Below the pieces are notes generated by a model that had not been told where the DNA came from, searched no databases, and worked only from the letters and a program-made list of their open reading frames with translations. From positions 167,521,417 to 167,585,416 of the forward strand of contig CM059186.1 in the NCBI GenBank assembly GCA_030323885.1: 64,000 bases of DNA. Direction: 5' to 3'. This document shows positions 1 to 9,984 of the stretch, in pieces. Within the stretch, counting starts at the first letter, position 1. Each line of letters begins with the position of its first letter. The translations under genes and the position numbers were made by a program. The DNA comes from Branchipolynoe longqiensis. Taxonomy: Eukaryota > Annelida > Polychaeta > Phyllodocida > Polynoidae.

Positions 1-645
1 CTGCCCGCTTTCCCCCGCCGGCTGCCCCTGCTGTGTCTGGATAATCAAGTGCCGTGCGTTGCTGTGACCGCTCCCGGCACGCCGCCCGGCACGGCCCGGC
101 ACAGCCCCGGCACGCGCCGCCCACCCCAGGGGGGCTATTGATGGACTAGCAATGAATCAATGCCCACCTGCACGAATAATTCAAACCGAGAGATCATCAA
201 TTCGGCTGGCCCCCGGTCCTGCCGGCCTGTGATGGGTCTCAGGCCTGATTGGACCAGACACATTTATGGAGCTCCCTGCGCGTCGCAACACCGCTCCTCA
301 CTGAGTTGTGCTTGCGCGGCAGGATATGCGGCACGCGCATGCGCATGGCTTGTAATTAGATATACAAATAGCGCACCTATAAGTATAACTGGGAATGCAC
401 CGCCGAGTGAAACATGGCGTCTTAAAGGGGGTGTCTGGTGGTACACGGCCGGGGGAGGACGGCGGCACCCGGTCGTGTGTAACCACTGAGAGACGGCAGC
501 GATGCACAATCAGCGCCGCCCGCCACTGGTCGCCGACACCACCCCGACCGCGGCCCGCCGTTGGAATCCAATATGCCCGCGTCTTAGTGAAAGGGGCATT
601 CCTTGGATGTTCGAGCAGACAGATGCGCATTGGATACCGATAAGT
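1..645. other. GC-rich low-copy leader, no gene seen
   Basis: The first 130 bases are very GC-rich and contain short imperfect repeats of a CCCGGCACG-type motif between about 75 and 117. The rest is mixed low-copy sequence. Short open frames exist on both strands but overlap each other and show no recognisable domain. An NRF1-like palindrome lies at 334-345. I see no promoter or exon that can be defended. Confidence 0.6.
334..345. promoter_or_regulatory. NRF1-like palindrome
   Basis: CGCGCATGCGCA fits the YGCGCATGCGCR consensus of the NRF1 transcription factor. The sequence match is direct; any binding is inference. Two other full matches (1958-1969 and 27275-27286) and three near matches occur in the window, none next to a recognisable gene. 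Confidence 0.3.
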
Positions 646-659
646 AACGGGCGGGGACG

Positions 660-1033
660 AGCAGGAGGTGGAGGCAGGAGGCGGGAGGTGGAAGGTGGGA
701 GGCGGGAGGCGTGAGGCGGGACGCCGGAGGCGGGAGGGGGGCGGTGGGAGGCGGGATTCGGGAGGCGGGAGTCGGGAGGCGGGAGGCGGGAGGCGGGAGG
801 CGGGAGGCGCGGGGCGGGAGGCGGGAGGCAGGAGGTGGCGGGAGGAGCGACGAGGGAGGAGGGAGGCGGGAGGCGTGCGCGGGAGGCTGGAGGCAGGAGG
901 CAGGAGGCAGGAGGCAGGAGGCAGGAGGCAGGAGGCAGGAGGCAGGACGCAGGATGCAGGAGGCAGGAGGCAGGAGGCAGGAGGCAGGAGGCAGGAGGCA
1001 GGAGGTTGGGGGCAGGAGGCGTGAGGCGGCCGA
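660..1033. repeat. 7-bp G-rich tandem repeat (GGGAGGC / GCAGGAG)
   Basis: The array is built from a 7-bp unit. The left half is mostly GGGAGGC and the right half, from about 890, is mostly GCAGGAG, so two variants sit side by side. The G runs on the plus strand could form G-quadruplexes. Open frames through it on both strands are by-products. Confidence 0.9.
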
Positions 1034-1109
1034 CTCTCACTATGTGGCGCTACGAGGCGCCCCGGGCACCTGGTGACTGATGGACCAGTTACACCTAGAC
1101 ACCGGGCAC

Positions 1110-1735
1110 ACCCGCAGGACGGGAAGGGCGGGTAGGGTGGGTGTGCTCAACGGGTATAGTGGGTAGGAAGGGAAGAGAGGGGAGAGCGTGTAGAGTGGAA
1201 AGAGTGGGGAGAGCGGGTAGAGCGGGTAGGACGGGTAGAGCGGGTAGGACGGGTAGAGCGGGTAGAACGGGTAGGACGGGTAGAACAGGTAGGACTGGTA
1301 GGATGGGTATAGTGGGGAGAGCGGGTACAGTGAGTAGAGCAGATAGAGCAGGTAGAGTGGGTATAGTGGGTATATCGGGTAGAACCGGTAGGACGGGTAG
1401 AGCGGGTAGATCGGGTAGAGTGGGTAGGACGGGTATAGTGGGGAGAGCAGGTAGAGTGGGTAGAGCGGGTAGAACGGGTAGAGCGGGTAGAGCAGGTAGG
1501 ACGAGTAGGACGGGTATAGTGAGGAGAGGGGTATATCGGGTAGGACGGGTATGGTGGGGAGAACGGGTAAAGCGGGTAGAGCGGGTAGAGTGGGTAGGAC
1601 GGGTAGAACGGGTAGGACTGGTAGGACGGGTATATTGGGGAGAGCAGGTAGATCGGGTAGAGCAGGTAGAGCGGGTAGAGCGGGTAGAGCGGGTAGAGCG
1701 GGTAGAGCGTGTCGAGCGGGTAGGAGTAGGACACG
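1110..1735. repeat. 9-bp tandem repeat GGGTAGAGC
   Basis: About 70 copies of a 9-bp unit with variants GGGTAGGAC, GGGTATAGT and GGGGAGAGC. Because 9 is a multiple of 3, each frame gives a tripeptide repeat (Gly-Arg-Ala-like on plus, Leu-Pro-Ala-like on minus). This explains the long open frames here without a gene. Confidence 0.9.
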
Positions 1736-2162
1736 GAGAGACTGGTGGGTTATACTCCAAGTCGGGCTTACCCAGATCACGTGTATGTGCGAGGTGGGGG
1801 TAGGGGTGGTGGGGCGGTGGGGCGGAGTGGGCTGGGGTGTGGTGGCGTGTGTGTGAGGACAGTATTGGTACGGGGTGTGAGGACCGGCTTCTGCCTCAGA
1901 TCATCGTCTGTAAGTGTCCCACTTGTGGCCACCTAGTGGCGCTGCAGGGCGCTGAACTGCGCATGCGCGGGCGGGGATGTGCTGCATCATGTCAGCAACG
2001 GGGTCAAGAGAGTGCCGGCTATAGAGTATGGCATCTAATTGTGAACCACACCTCTATCACACCACACCACAATTTGCAACCAGAGTGTGTGCAATGCAAC
2101 AAACTGCTCTAGTTCGTGACACATATGACGCCTGAGCACTCCCACTTCCTTATATTTGACAC
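1736..2162. other. low-copy sequence, no gene seen
   Basis: Mixed sequence between two arrays. It has a G/T-rich stretch at about 1790-1860 and a full NRF1-type palindrome at 1958-1969. Small overlapping open frames have no recognisable domain. Confidence 0.5.
1958..1969. promoter_or_regulatory. NRF1-like palindrome
   Basis: TGCGCATGCGCG matches YGCGCATGCGCR. No recognisable gene lies nearby, so a function is only inferred. Confidence 0.3.
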
Positions 2163-2769
2163 GAATATGCATATAAACATTGTGCAAAGATGATATGAAG
2201 ATGATATAATCGTTGTATAAATATGATATAACCATGGTGTAAATATGATGTACCCATGATATAAACATGATATAACAATGGTGTAAACATGGTATACACA
2301 TGATATAACATTGGTGTAAAAATGCTATAATCATGATATACACATAGGGTTGAGACAATATAAGCCTGATATAAACATGGTGTATCTATGATGTAAAGAT
2401 GCTATAAACATGATATAAACATGGGGTTGAGACGATATAAGCCTGATATAAACATGGTGTATCTATGATGTAAAGATGCTATAATCATGATATAAACATA
2501 GGGTTGAGACAATATAAGCCTGATATAAACATGGTGTATCTATGATGTAAAGATGCTATAAACATGATATGAACATGGGGTTGAGACGATATAAGCCTGA
2601 TATAAACATGGTGTATCTATGATGTAAAGATGCTATAATCATGATATAAACATGGGGTTGAGACAATATAAGCCTGATATAAACATGGTGTATCTATGAT
2701 GTAAATATGCTATAATCATGATATAAACATAGGGTTGAGACAATATAAGCCTGATATAAACATGGTGTA
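2163..2769. repeat. 77-bp tandem repeat, left part
   Basis: From about 2340 the unit start TTGAGAC recurs at 2350, 2427, 2504, 2581, 2658 and 2735, exactly 77 bp apart. Each unit is itself built of 15-16-bp subrepeats of the GATATAAACATG type. The part before 2340 is a looser form of the same subrepeats. The array stops at CATGGTGTA at 2769 and continues in the next phase at 4599. Confidence 0.92.
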
Positions 2770-2785
2770 GCTCAGTCCATTTCCC

Positions 2786-2868
2786 CAGCATGTCGAAATT
2801 CTTTGCCAGCTTTTATATAAGGTTCTTGTTCACCTCTACTACAAGTATGGGGTGAGTCTTTTATCTAG
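2786..2868 (-). mobile_element. single end of the 45.4-kb inverted-repeat transposon family
   Basis: Read on the minus strand, this stretch begins TAGATAAAAGACTCACCCC. It follows the left end of the 418-bp element at 45,370-45,787, including an AAAGCTGGC segment and a CAAAGAATT segment further in. No matching opposite end is nearby, so it is a truncated copy. Confidence 0.7.
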
Positions 2869-3151
2869 GTTGCACCTATCATGGGATGAATGAGTCACAT
2901 TTCTATTAACAAAAAATGCAATTATGAGAGAGGGAGATGGGGCGGGGGAGGGAAGAAGAGGAGGGGGAGGGATGGGTGCAGGAAGGCAGGGAGAAAGGGG
3001 CATGCGTAGACACTTGACCCGCATGGTATTGTCACGTGACCGCCCCCATATTTGGAGGCAGGCGCTATGGACTGAGGCTTGTTTATGTAATTATTCTGCC
3101 AACGAGCAAATAGACCACATCTATTATATCTCAAGTGAGTGTTAGCATTTT

Positions 3152-3322
3152 TTGTTATAGTAATGTCCTAGTAACATCTAAGGTCATATCAGGATGGGTG
3201 CTGACTTGTGATATGGCGTGCACTTATACATAGTGCCTTTATAATGTTTCACCCACTAAAATGGAGGACATCGGCACCATGACATGATATCCCACTCAGT
3301 CACATTATCATCATATCAAAGA
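3152..3322 (-). mobile_element. SINE-A fragment (tail half)
   Basis: This is a degenerate minus-strand copy of the window's commonest SINE. Visible blocks are TCCTAGTAACATCTAAGGTC, a GGTGCTGACTTGTGA block and GATATCCCACTCAGTCACAT. The tRNA-like head is missing. Confidence 0.75.
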
Positions 3323-3513
3323 CGATGCACGATAATATGCGCTATTCAGCGTTTTCACATATAGAAATTCTGAAATAATAATCATGCAGTGCTGCCACCC
3401 AACGGCCAGCTCTTTCAGTAATAAGTGTTTATAGTATGTTTGAACTTTACTGTACTATAATGTTGTTTTCATTATTAATATTAGAATATAATATACTATA
3501 ATTGTTGTGCATT

Positions 3514-3761
3514 GTCTTTGATGGGCTAGGGAACCTGTCACCTTGTTTCATTGGGGGCATTCGACTGGGCCCTTTCTATCCTCAAGATTTACGGATGGAT
3601 CGGATGGAGGCACAACACGCATCCGAATCATACGTATAGTAACCCACTTCCGGTCCCAGGCGAATGGGAATTCATAAGGAAATATTTTGATATTCGCATA
3701 GAGGGCCAGTCGAATGCCCCCAAAGTCTTTGATGGGCTAGGGAACCTGTCCCCTTGTTTTA
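3514..3761. repeat. 37-bp direct repeat flanking a 173-bp element
   Basis: The sequence starting GTCTTTGATGGGCTAGGGAA occurs at 3514-3550 and again at 3725-3761 with only two differences I can see. The two copies bracket the inverted-repeat element at 3551-3723. A looser third copy (GGGCTAGGGGACCTGTCC) lies at about 3780. Confidence 0.8.
3551..3723. mobile_element. 173-bp inverted-repeat element (MITE-like)
   Basis: The left end TTGGGGGCATTCGACTGGGC (3551-3570) is matched by an inverted right end at 3702-3723, differing by one G. The interior is AT-rich with no coding capacity. The flanks are a 37-bp direct repeat, far longer than any normal target-site duplication. The superfamily is unknown. 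Confidence 0.7.
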
Positions 3762-3799
3762 ATGGTACAGCAGTCAGGCTGGGCTAGGGGACCTGTCCA

Positions 3800-4580
3800 A
3801 TTATCTTGTTTGCTGTATTTCATGGGAAAGCGCTGAATGGCACATCTTATTGTACATTGTCTTTATGTCGACTTAGACAAGTCAAAATAGATGAATCGAT
3901 TGGCGTGTTCACACACACAGAATTTGAAAGTGTTTCGGCTGCCGGGAACCAGCAGCCTTAGTGGTGAGCCTGTAGCCGGCGAGCACTGCTATTTGTTTAG
4001 TTTACATTTGTCGATTCGACAATATGAATAACGACGCTGATGTAGCGGCAACGTTAATATCGCTTGGAATTTAGGGTTAATTTAATGAAATTTCATTATT
4101 TGAGTATGTAATTCTGTTAAATATGATCGCATTCAATAGATTTCAGCCTAATCGGTCCCTAACACTGCCGGGTATGCGGGTAATGCAGTACCTATCTGCT
4201 AAAATACCTCAGGGTGTTTGACGCCCCTGCCTTGCAAAGTTATAAACCACTGCCTTGTGGTATAGGTTTTTGATAGAATCAACGGCTAAGGGAGCAAACC
4301 CTAACAGAAAACCATGCTTCCGTGGCAGCATTAAGGGCGGTGATGAAGGGAACTCCCAACATCTCCCGGCCAGCTACTGCAGGGACAAATAGTTTGCGCC
4401 TGTCTTGACGTGTTCTTGCTGGTGTGAAACCTCTATTTGCTCCCCGAGAGAGTGCTGCTAGTAACTTGCAAAAGCCAGCAGCACTTCAACACTTTGCAAG
4501 CAGCTTTTATGAAATGCACAACTGCACGAAACAGCGGCGGTTAAGAAATAAAAGCAGTCTTTGTCACATTGCGACCGACA
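3800..4580. other. AT-rich low-copy sequence, no gene seen
   Basis: This is the remainder of the block interrupting the 77-bp array. There is a short ATG-rich stretch (GATGATGATGATGATGAT type) just before the array resumes. No domain, SINE or clear repeat was recognised. Confidence 0.5.
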
Positions 4581-4598
4581 GCATGATGATGATGATGA

Positions 4599-4965
4599 TC
4601 TATGATGTAAAGATGCTATAAACATGATATGAACATGGGGTTGAGACGATATAAGCCTGATATAAACATGGTGTATCTATGATGTAAAGATGCTATAAAC
4701 ATGATATAAACATGGTGTTAAGATGATATAAGCCTGATATAAACATGGTGTATCTATGATGTAAAGATGCTATAAACATGATATAAACATGGGGTTGAGA
4801 TGATATAAGCCTGATATAAACATGGTGTATCTATGGTGTAAACATGCTATAACATGATATAAACATGGGGTTGAGATGATATAAGCCTGATATAAACATG
4901 GTGTATCTATGATGTAAACATGCTATAATCATGATATAAATCGGATATAAACAAGACAGAAACAT
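4599..4965. repeat. 77-bp tandem repeat, right part
   Basis: TTGAGAC or its variants recur at 4641, 4718, 4795 and 4871, again 76-77 bp apart. These are the same units as at 2163-2769, resuming in phase. The array ends just before the unrelated 21-bp array. Confidence 0.92.
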
Positions 4966-4984
4966 GGTGTAAATATAATATGAA

Positions 4985-7900
4985 CATGTACTGTACTGTT
5001 CCGGGTGTACTGGGGTGTGTACTGGGTGTACTGGGGGGTGGGGGTGTACTGGGGTGTGTGCCGGGTGTACTGGTGTGTGTTCCGCATGTACTGGGGTGTG
5101 TGCCGGGTGTACTGGGGTGTGTTCCGCATGTACTGGGGTGTGTTCTGGGTGTACTGGGGTGTGTTCCGCATGTGCTGGGGTGTGTTCTGGGTGTACTGCT
5201 GTGGGTTATTGGATTACTGGGGTGTGTGCAGGGTGTGTGCATGGTGGATATGGGCGTGGTGGGCGTACTGGGGTGTACTGGAGTGTACCCCAGCACACCC
5301 CAGTACACTTGGGTGTACTGGGGTGTGTTGGGTGTACTGGGGTGTGTGCAGGGCGTACTGGAGTGTGTGTTGGTTGTTCTGGGGTGTGTTCCGCTTGTAT
5401 TGGGATGTGTTCCGGGTGTACTGTGCTGGGTTATGGGTGTACTGGGGTGTGTGCAGGGTGTACATGGGTATGCAGGGCGTACATGGGCATGCAGGGCATA
5501 CATGGGCATGCAGGGCATATTGGGGGTGGCGTGTCGGATGTAGTGGGGTGTGGGTGGGGTGTACTGGATGTATTGGTGGGTGTTCCACATGTATGGGGGT
5601 ATGCTGGGTTTACTAGGGTGTGTGATGGGTGTACTGGGGTATGTGCCGGGTGTACCGGGGGTGTTCTGGGTGTGCTGGGGGTTGCTCTTATTAGCGGTGT
5701 GTGCTGGGTGGGTGTGTGCCGGGTGTTGGTGGGTGGTGTTTGGTGTGTGTTTGTGGGTGTGTGGGTTTACTAGGGTGTGTGATGGGTGTACTGGGGTGTG
5801 TGCCGAGTATACTGGGGGGTGTACCAGGTTACTGGGGTATGTGCTGGGTGTACTTGGGGTGTTCTGGGTGTGCTGGGATTTGCTCTTATTAGCGGTGTGT
5901 GCTGGGTGTATTGAGGTGTGTTCCGGGTGTACTGGGGTGAGTGGTGGGTGTACTGGGGGTGTTTATGGTGTAATGGGGTGTGTTCCGGGTGTACTGGGGG
6001 TGTTTAGGGTGTACTGGGGTGTGTGCAGGGGGTACTGGGGTGTGTGCAGGGGGGTACTGGTGTGTGCAGGGGGCACTGGGGTGTGTTCCGGGTGGACTGG
6101 GGGTGTCTAGGGTGTAATGGGGTGTGTGCAGGGTGTACTGGTATGTGTGAAGGGTGTAGTCAGATATGTTCCTGGTGTACTGGGGGTGTACTGGGATGTG
6201 TGAAGAGTGTACCAGTGTATGTGAGGTGTACTGGGGTGTGTACCAAGTGTACTGAGGTGTGTTGCAGGTGTACTGGTGGGTGTACCGGGAGTAATGGGGT
6301 GTGTATTGGGTGTACTGGGGTGTGTGCTGGGCGTACTTGGGTGTGTTCGGGTGTAATGGGTACTGGGGTGTGTTCCAGGTGTATATGCGTGTGTTCCAGG
6401 TGTACTGGGGTGTGTTCCGGGTGTAGTATGGTGTGTTCCGGGTTATACTAGGGTGAGCATCAGGTGCACTAGGGTGTGTGGAAGGTACATTGGGTGTGTG
6501 CCGCGTGTACAGTGGTGAGGCCGTGTATACCGGGGTGTGTAATGGGGTGTGTGTTGGGTGCACTGGCGGGGGTGTACTGGGGTGTGTTCCAGTGTACTGG
6601 GGTGTGTGCCGTGTATACCGGGGGGTGTACTGGGGTGTGCGCTGGGTATACCGCAGTGTGTGCTGGGTGTACTGGGGTGTGTGATGGGTGTACCACAGTG
6701 TGTGCTGGGTGTACTCGGGTGCGTGCTAGGTGTACTGGGGTGTGTTCCGGGTAAAAGGGGGTGTGCACTGGGTGTACTGGGGTGTGTGCTGGGTGTACTG
6801 GGGTGTGTGCTAGGTGTACTCGGGTGTGTTCCGGGTGTACTGCGGCGTGTACTCAGTGTAATGGGGTATGTGCTGGGTCTACTGGGGTGTGTGCTGGGTG
6901 TACTGGGGTGTGTGCAGGGTGTACTGAGGTGTGTTCCGGGTATACTGTGTGTGGTGTGTTTACTGATGTGTGGTCCGGTTGTACTGGGGTGTGTACTGAG
7001 TGTACTGGCGGGTGTTATGGGTGTACTGGGGGTGTGCCAGGTGTACTGGGGTCTGTTCGGATTGTACTGGGGTGTGTTCTGGGTGTACTGGGGTGTGTTC
7101 TGGGTGTACTGGGGTGTGTACCGGGTGTACTGCAGTATATATTGGGTGTACTGGGGTGTGTGCTAGGTGTACTGGGGTGTGTGCTAGGTGTACTGATGTG
7201 TTTGCTGGGTGTACTGTGGTGTGTGACGTGTGTACTGGGGGGTGTTCCAGTGTACGGGGGTGACAGGTGCACTGGGGTGTGTGATGGGTGTACTGGGGTC
7301 TGTTCCGGGTGTACTAGGGTGTGTTCCGGGTGTACTGGGGTGTGTGCTAGGTGTAGTGGGGTGTGTTCCGGGTGCACTGGGTGTGTACTGGGTGTACTGG
7401 GGTGTGTTCTGGTGTATGGGGTGTGTTCCGATTGTACTGGGGTGTGCACTGGGTGTACTGGGGTGTGTGCTAGGTGTACTCGGGGGTGTTCCAGGTGTAC
7501 TGGGGTGTGTGCTAGGTGTACTGGGGTGTGTTCTGGTGTACATGGATGTGTTCCAAGTGTACTGGGGTGTGTTCCGGGTGTACTGGGGTGTATGCCGGGT
7601 GTACTGTGGTGTGTGCCGGGTGTACTGTGGTGTGTGCCGGGTGTACTGGGGTATGTTCCGGTGTACATGGATGTGTTCCAGGTGTACTGGGTGTGTGATG
7701 GCTGTACTGGGGTGTGTTCCAGGTGTAATGGGGTGTGTTCCGGGTGTACTCGGGTGTGTTCCAGGTGTACTGGGGTGTGTGCCGGGTGTACTGGGGTGTG
7801 TACTGGGTGTACTGGGGTGTGTTCTGGTGAATATGGTGTGTTCCGGTTGTACTGGGGTGTGCACTGGGTGTACTGTGGTGTGTGCTAGGTGTACAGGGAT

Positions 7901-8104
7901 GTGTTCCAGGTGTACTGGGGTGTGTGCCGGGTGTACTGGGGTGTGTTCCGGTGTACAGGGATGTGTTCCAGGTGTACTGGGGTGTGTTCCGGCTGTACTG
8001 GGGTATGTTCCGGGTGTACTGAGGTGTGTTACGGGTGTACTGAGGTGTGTTCCGGGTGTACTGAGGTGTGTGCCGGGTGTACTGGGGTCTGTTCCAGGTG
8101 TACT
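4985..8104. repeat. 21-bp tandem repeat, about 3.1 kb
   Basis: The unit is GTGTACTGGGGTGTGTGCCG plus one G, in roughly 150 copies with variants (TTCCGG, CTGGG, AGG endings). As 21 is divisible by 3, each frame repeats a heptapeptide such as VYWGVCR or CTGVCAG, giving open frames up to 375 codons. Frame-to-frame coverage, both-strand openness and lack of any domain argue against coding. A duplicated block with GCTCTTATTAGCGGTGTGTG occurs at about 5,607-5,715 and 5,764-5,910, which is a higher-order repeat. Confidence 0.95.
5283..5312. repeat. inverted unit inside the 21-bp array
   Basis: GTGTACCCCAGCACACCCCA followed by GTACAC is the reverse complement of the surrounding units. It forms a local palindrome with its neighbours. 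It is the only flipped unit I noticed in the array. Confidence 0.8.
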
Positions 8105-8569
8105 GGGCGGGCCGCGGCGGCAGCTGCTCCTGTGGCTGCCGACAGATCGCCCTCTCACCCCAATTTCCCGGCCCGGCGCCACCTCCCCGATCAAAGCGCC
8201 ACCTGGTGGGGCCGGCAGTCGTTAACGCCACGTGACAATTTTCGCGTCTGTTCCATCATGGCAGGGTTCATAGAAAATGCACGACCTCTTAAAATTCATC
8301 ACCGTTCATAATACTGTTTAAAACCAGTCCAAAGTAGCTAATACAATCCTGAGAAACCTCACTTTATTTTGAGATTTTCTTTTTGTATTACATGTATTTA
8401 CAGTTTTATCCGAATACAATGCATAGTGTTTGCAACAAGATAGTATTAATCTAATATATTATTAGTAATAAGTCAGCTTGAATAAAAGTAAGTCAGCTTG
8501 AATACAAGTAGTTAATTTTAATAAACACTTTAACATAATAATAACAATACTACTACGAATACTGAACAG
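8105..8569. other. low-copy sequence, no gene seen
   Basis: The first 120 bases are GC-rich (GGCCGCGGCGGCAGCTGC region) and then AT-rich DNA follows. A short direct repeat AAGTCAGCTTGAATA occurs twice at about 8,470-8,505. No gene or element was recognised. Confidence 0.5.
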
Positions 8570-8905
8570 ACGGGATGGCCGAATGAGTTGAGCCTCCGTC
8601 TCCCATTTTAGTAGATCATGGGATTCGAACCCACGGTTTTGAACCCTGGTCCACTCAAACCTATAACTTAAACATTGATACTTGTCACTTCCTCGCTGGG
8701 CACTCAGCATTATTAGGATAGGGCAAGGACAGGTCGGTTTAGTGTCACGATAATGTGACTGAGTGGGATATCAAATAATGGTGTTTGCAGCCTGGTCTCC
8801 CAGTGGGGCAGCAGTATACAGTTGCCATGAATGTGCAATCTCGCAAGTCAATACCGTCTTTATTTGACCTTAGATGTTGTCCGGAAATGGAACTACAACA
8901 AAAAA
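8570..8905 (+). mobile_element. SINE-A, near full length
   Basis: The tRNA-like head (GGGATGGCCGAATGAGTTGAG) carries an A-box-like segment and a B-box-like GGGATTCGAACCC at about 8,620. The body blocks ATAATGTGACTGAGTGGGAT, CTGGTCTCCCAGTGGGGCAG and TTGACCTTAGATGTTG follow in the family order, and it ends in an A-rich CAACAAAAAA tail. A non-autonomous RNA polymerase III-type retroposon. Confidence 0.85.
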
Positions 8906-9184
8906 TCTACTAAAACTACTACAAATAATAATAATAATAAACATACATAAACGTATGGCTTTCGCACTCACATTCACTCCCACCTGTCATAGCCAACTGC
9001 CGAGGTATCACGGCGAATAACACGATGACTCAGCATTTCTGGATGCTAGCACCACCTATTTGTGTTCTTCACTACAAATCCCTCTCTACTCAGGTTGCTC
9101 CAGCGGTATCCCACCATTACACACGGTAATCACTAACACCATACGGACCAAGATTAATTCATCCTATTCTAGCCACTAGAGTGT
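8906..9184. other. low-copy sequence with short AAT run
   Basis: (AAT)n-like microsatellite at about 8,925-8,940, then low-copy DNA. No gene seen. Confidence 0.5.
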
Positions 9185-9240
9185 GTTTGTAATAGATGTA
9201 CACCCTAGCAACAGCAAAGGTCATACCAGGACAGCCCGCT
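9185..9240 (-). mobile_element. SINE-A tail fragment
   Basis: The order TACACCCTAGCAACAGCAAA, GGTCATACCAGGACAG resembles the minus-strand tail of SINE-A. It is short and degenerate. Confidence 0.5.
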
Positions 9241-9710
9241 AACTAATAGATGTATAAGAACTTTTACTAAATGGCATCTACGATATCAGTTATAGATTTT
9301 AGAAGTTTGAGATCTTAAGAAACTGAAGCGGCTGACCATATAAATAACATTGTGGGTATGGAGATCGACTAGCCAGGCTTCCTCCTGCAGTAGACAGGGA
9401 TGTATATAATTATATATATAGGATGTATACTCTATTATATGGATATCAATTATGATGATCATTATTATGTACTAATTATGCTACTCGCTGTGTATGATGT
9501 CCAATCGCTGGCTTGCTTGTGTTTGCCCCGTTTTGCCTACAGGGGCGTCACCAGCGGGCAATTCCGGCTGGGGGTGCAGCAGGTCAGTCACTTTGTACCT
9601 GAATTTCAAACTTTAACTGGGAAGCCTGTATTCTGTTTGCCAAGACGCAAAATAAAGTGTCCGACCCATCACCTGTTTGTCTCTCACCTTTTGTTATGTA
9701 GCCCAACTTT

Positions 9711-9715
<5 letters not shown>
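9241..9715. other. low-copy sequence, no gene supported
   Basis: A 139-codon open frame at 9,400-9,819 runs into the TA repeat and has no recognisable domain. A CTACAG/GGGCG junction at about 9,540 resembles a splice acceptor, but nothing supports an exon. Confidence 0.45.
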
Positions 9716-9745
<30 letters not shown>

Positions 9746-9762
9746 GATATATATATATATAT
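9710..9762. repeat. (TA)n microsatellite
   Basis: An almost pure TA run, broken by single-base changes. Confidence 0.95.
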
Positions 9763-9984
9763 GCCGGGGTGGTCTGTCGGGGCAAGGCTGGGATACCGAG
9801 CAAGACGAGCCTTAAATAGGGTCACGTCGATAAGGCAAGAGGTGAATGATGGTGTAATAATTAATTCATGGTCACATCCTCCCAGGTAAGATCACATGGT
9901 CCACCCTAAGGACACGCCCACAGCCGGGCCAGGCACAGGGCTCTGTGCAGCAAGCCCTAGACTGAGCACGCAGTGTGATGGGCA

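Larger units (their letters stand above)
2770..4598. other. 1.83-kb block interrupting the 77-bp array
   Basis: The left array ends with ...CATGGTGTA and the right array begins with TCTATGATGTAAAG, which is exactly the next part of the same unit. The 1,829 bases between are unrelated to the array. They hold an inverted-repeat transposon end, a SINE-A fragment and a 173-bp inverted-repeat element. The remainder (about 3,800-4,580) is AT-rich low-copy DNA without a recognisable gene. Confidence 0.75.

Noticed and set aside
1040..1803. Leu-Pro-Ala and Gly-Arg repeat proteins of 195-246 codons
   Set aside because: Explained by the 9-bp array; several frames of both strands are open.
5005..8311. 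Open frames with heptapeptides VYWGVCR / CTGVCAG / VLGCVPG up to 375 codons
   Set aside because: They follow from the 21-bp period; frames on both strands are equally open and there is no codon preference or domain.
9400..9819. Exon with a polypyrimidine/AG acceptor near 9,540
   Set aside because: The frame starts and ends in simple AT repeats and shows no domain; a single AG after pyrimidines is weak evidence.
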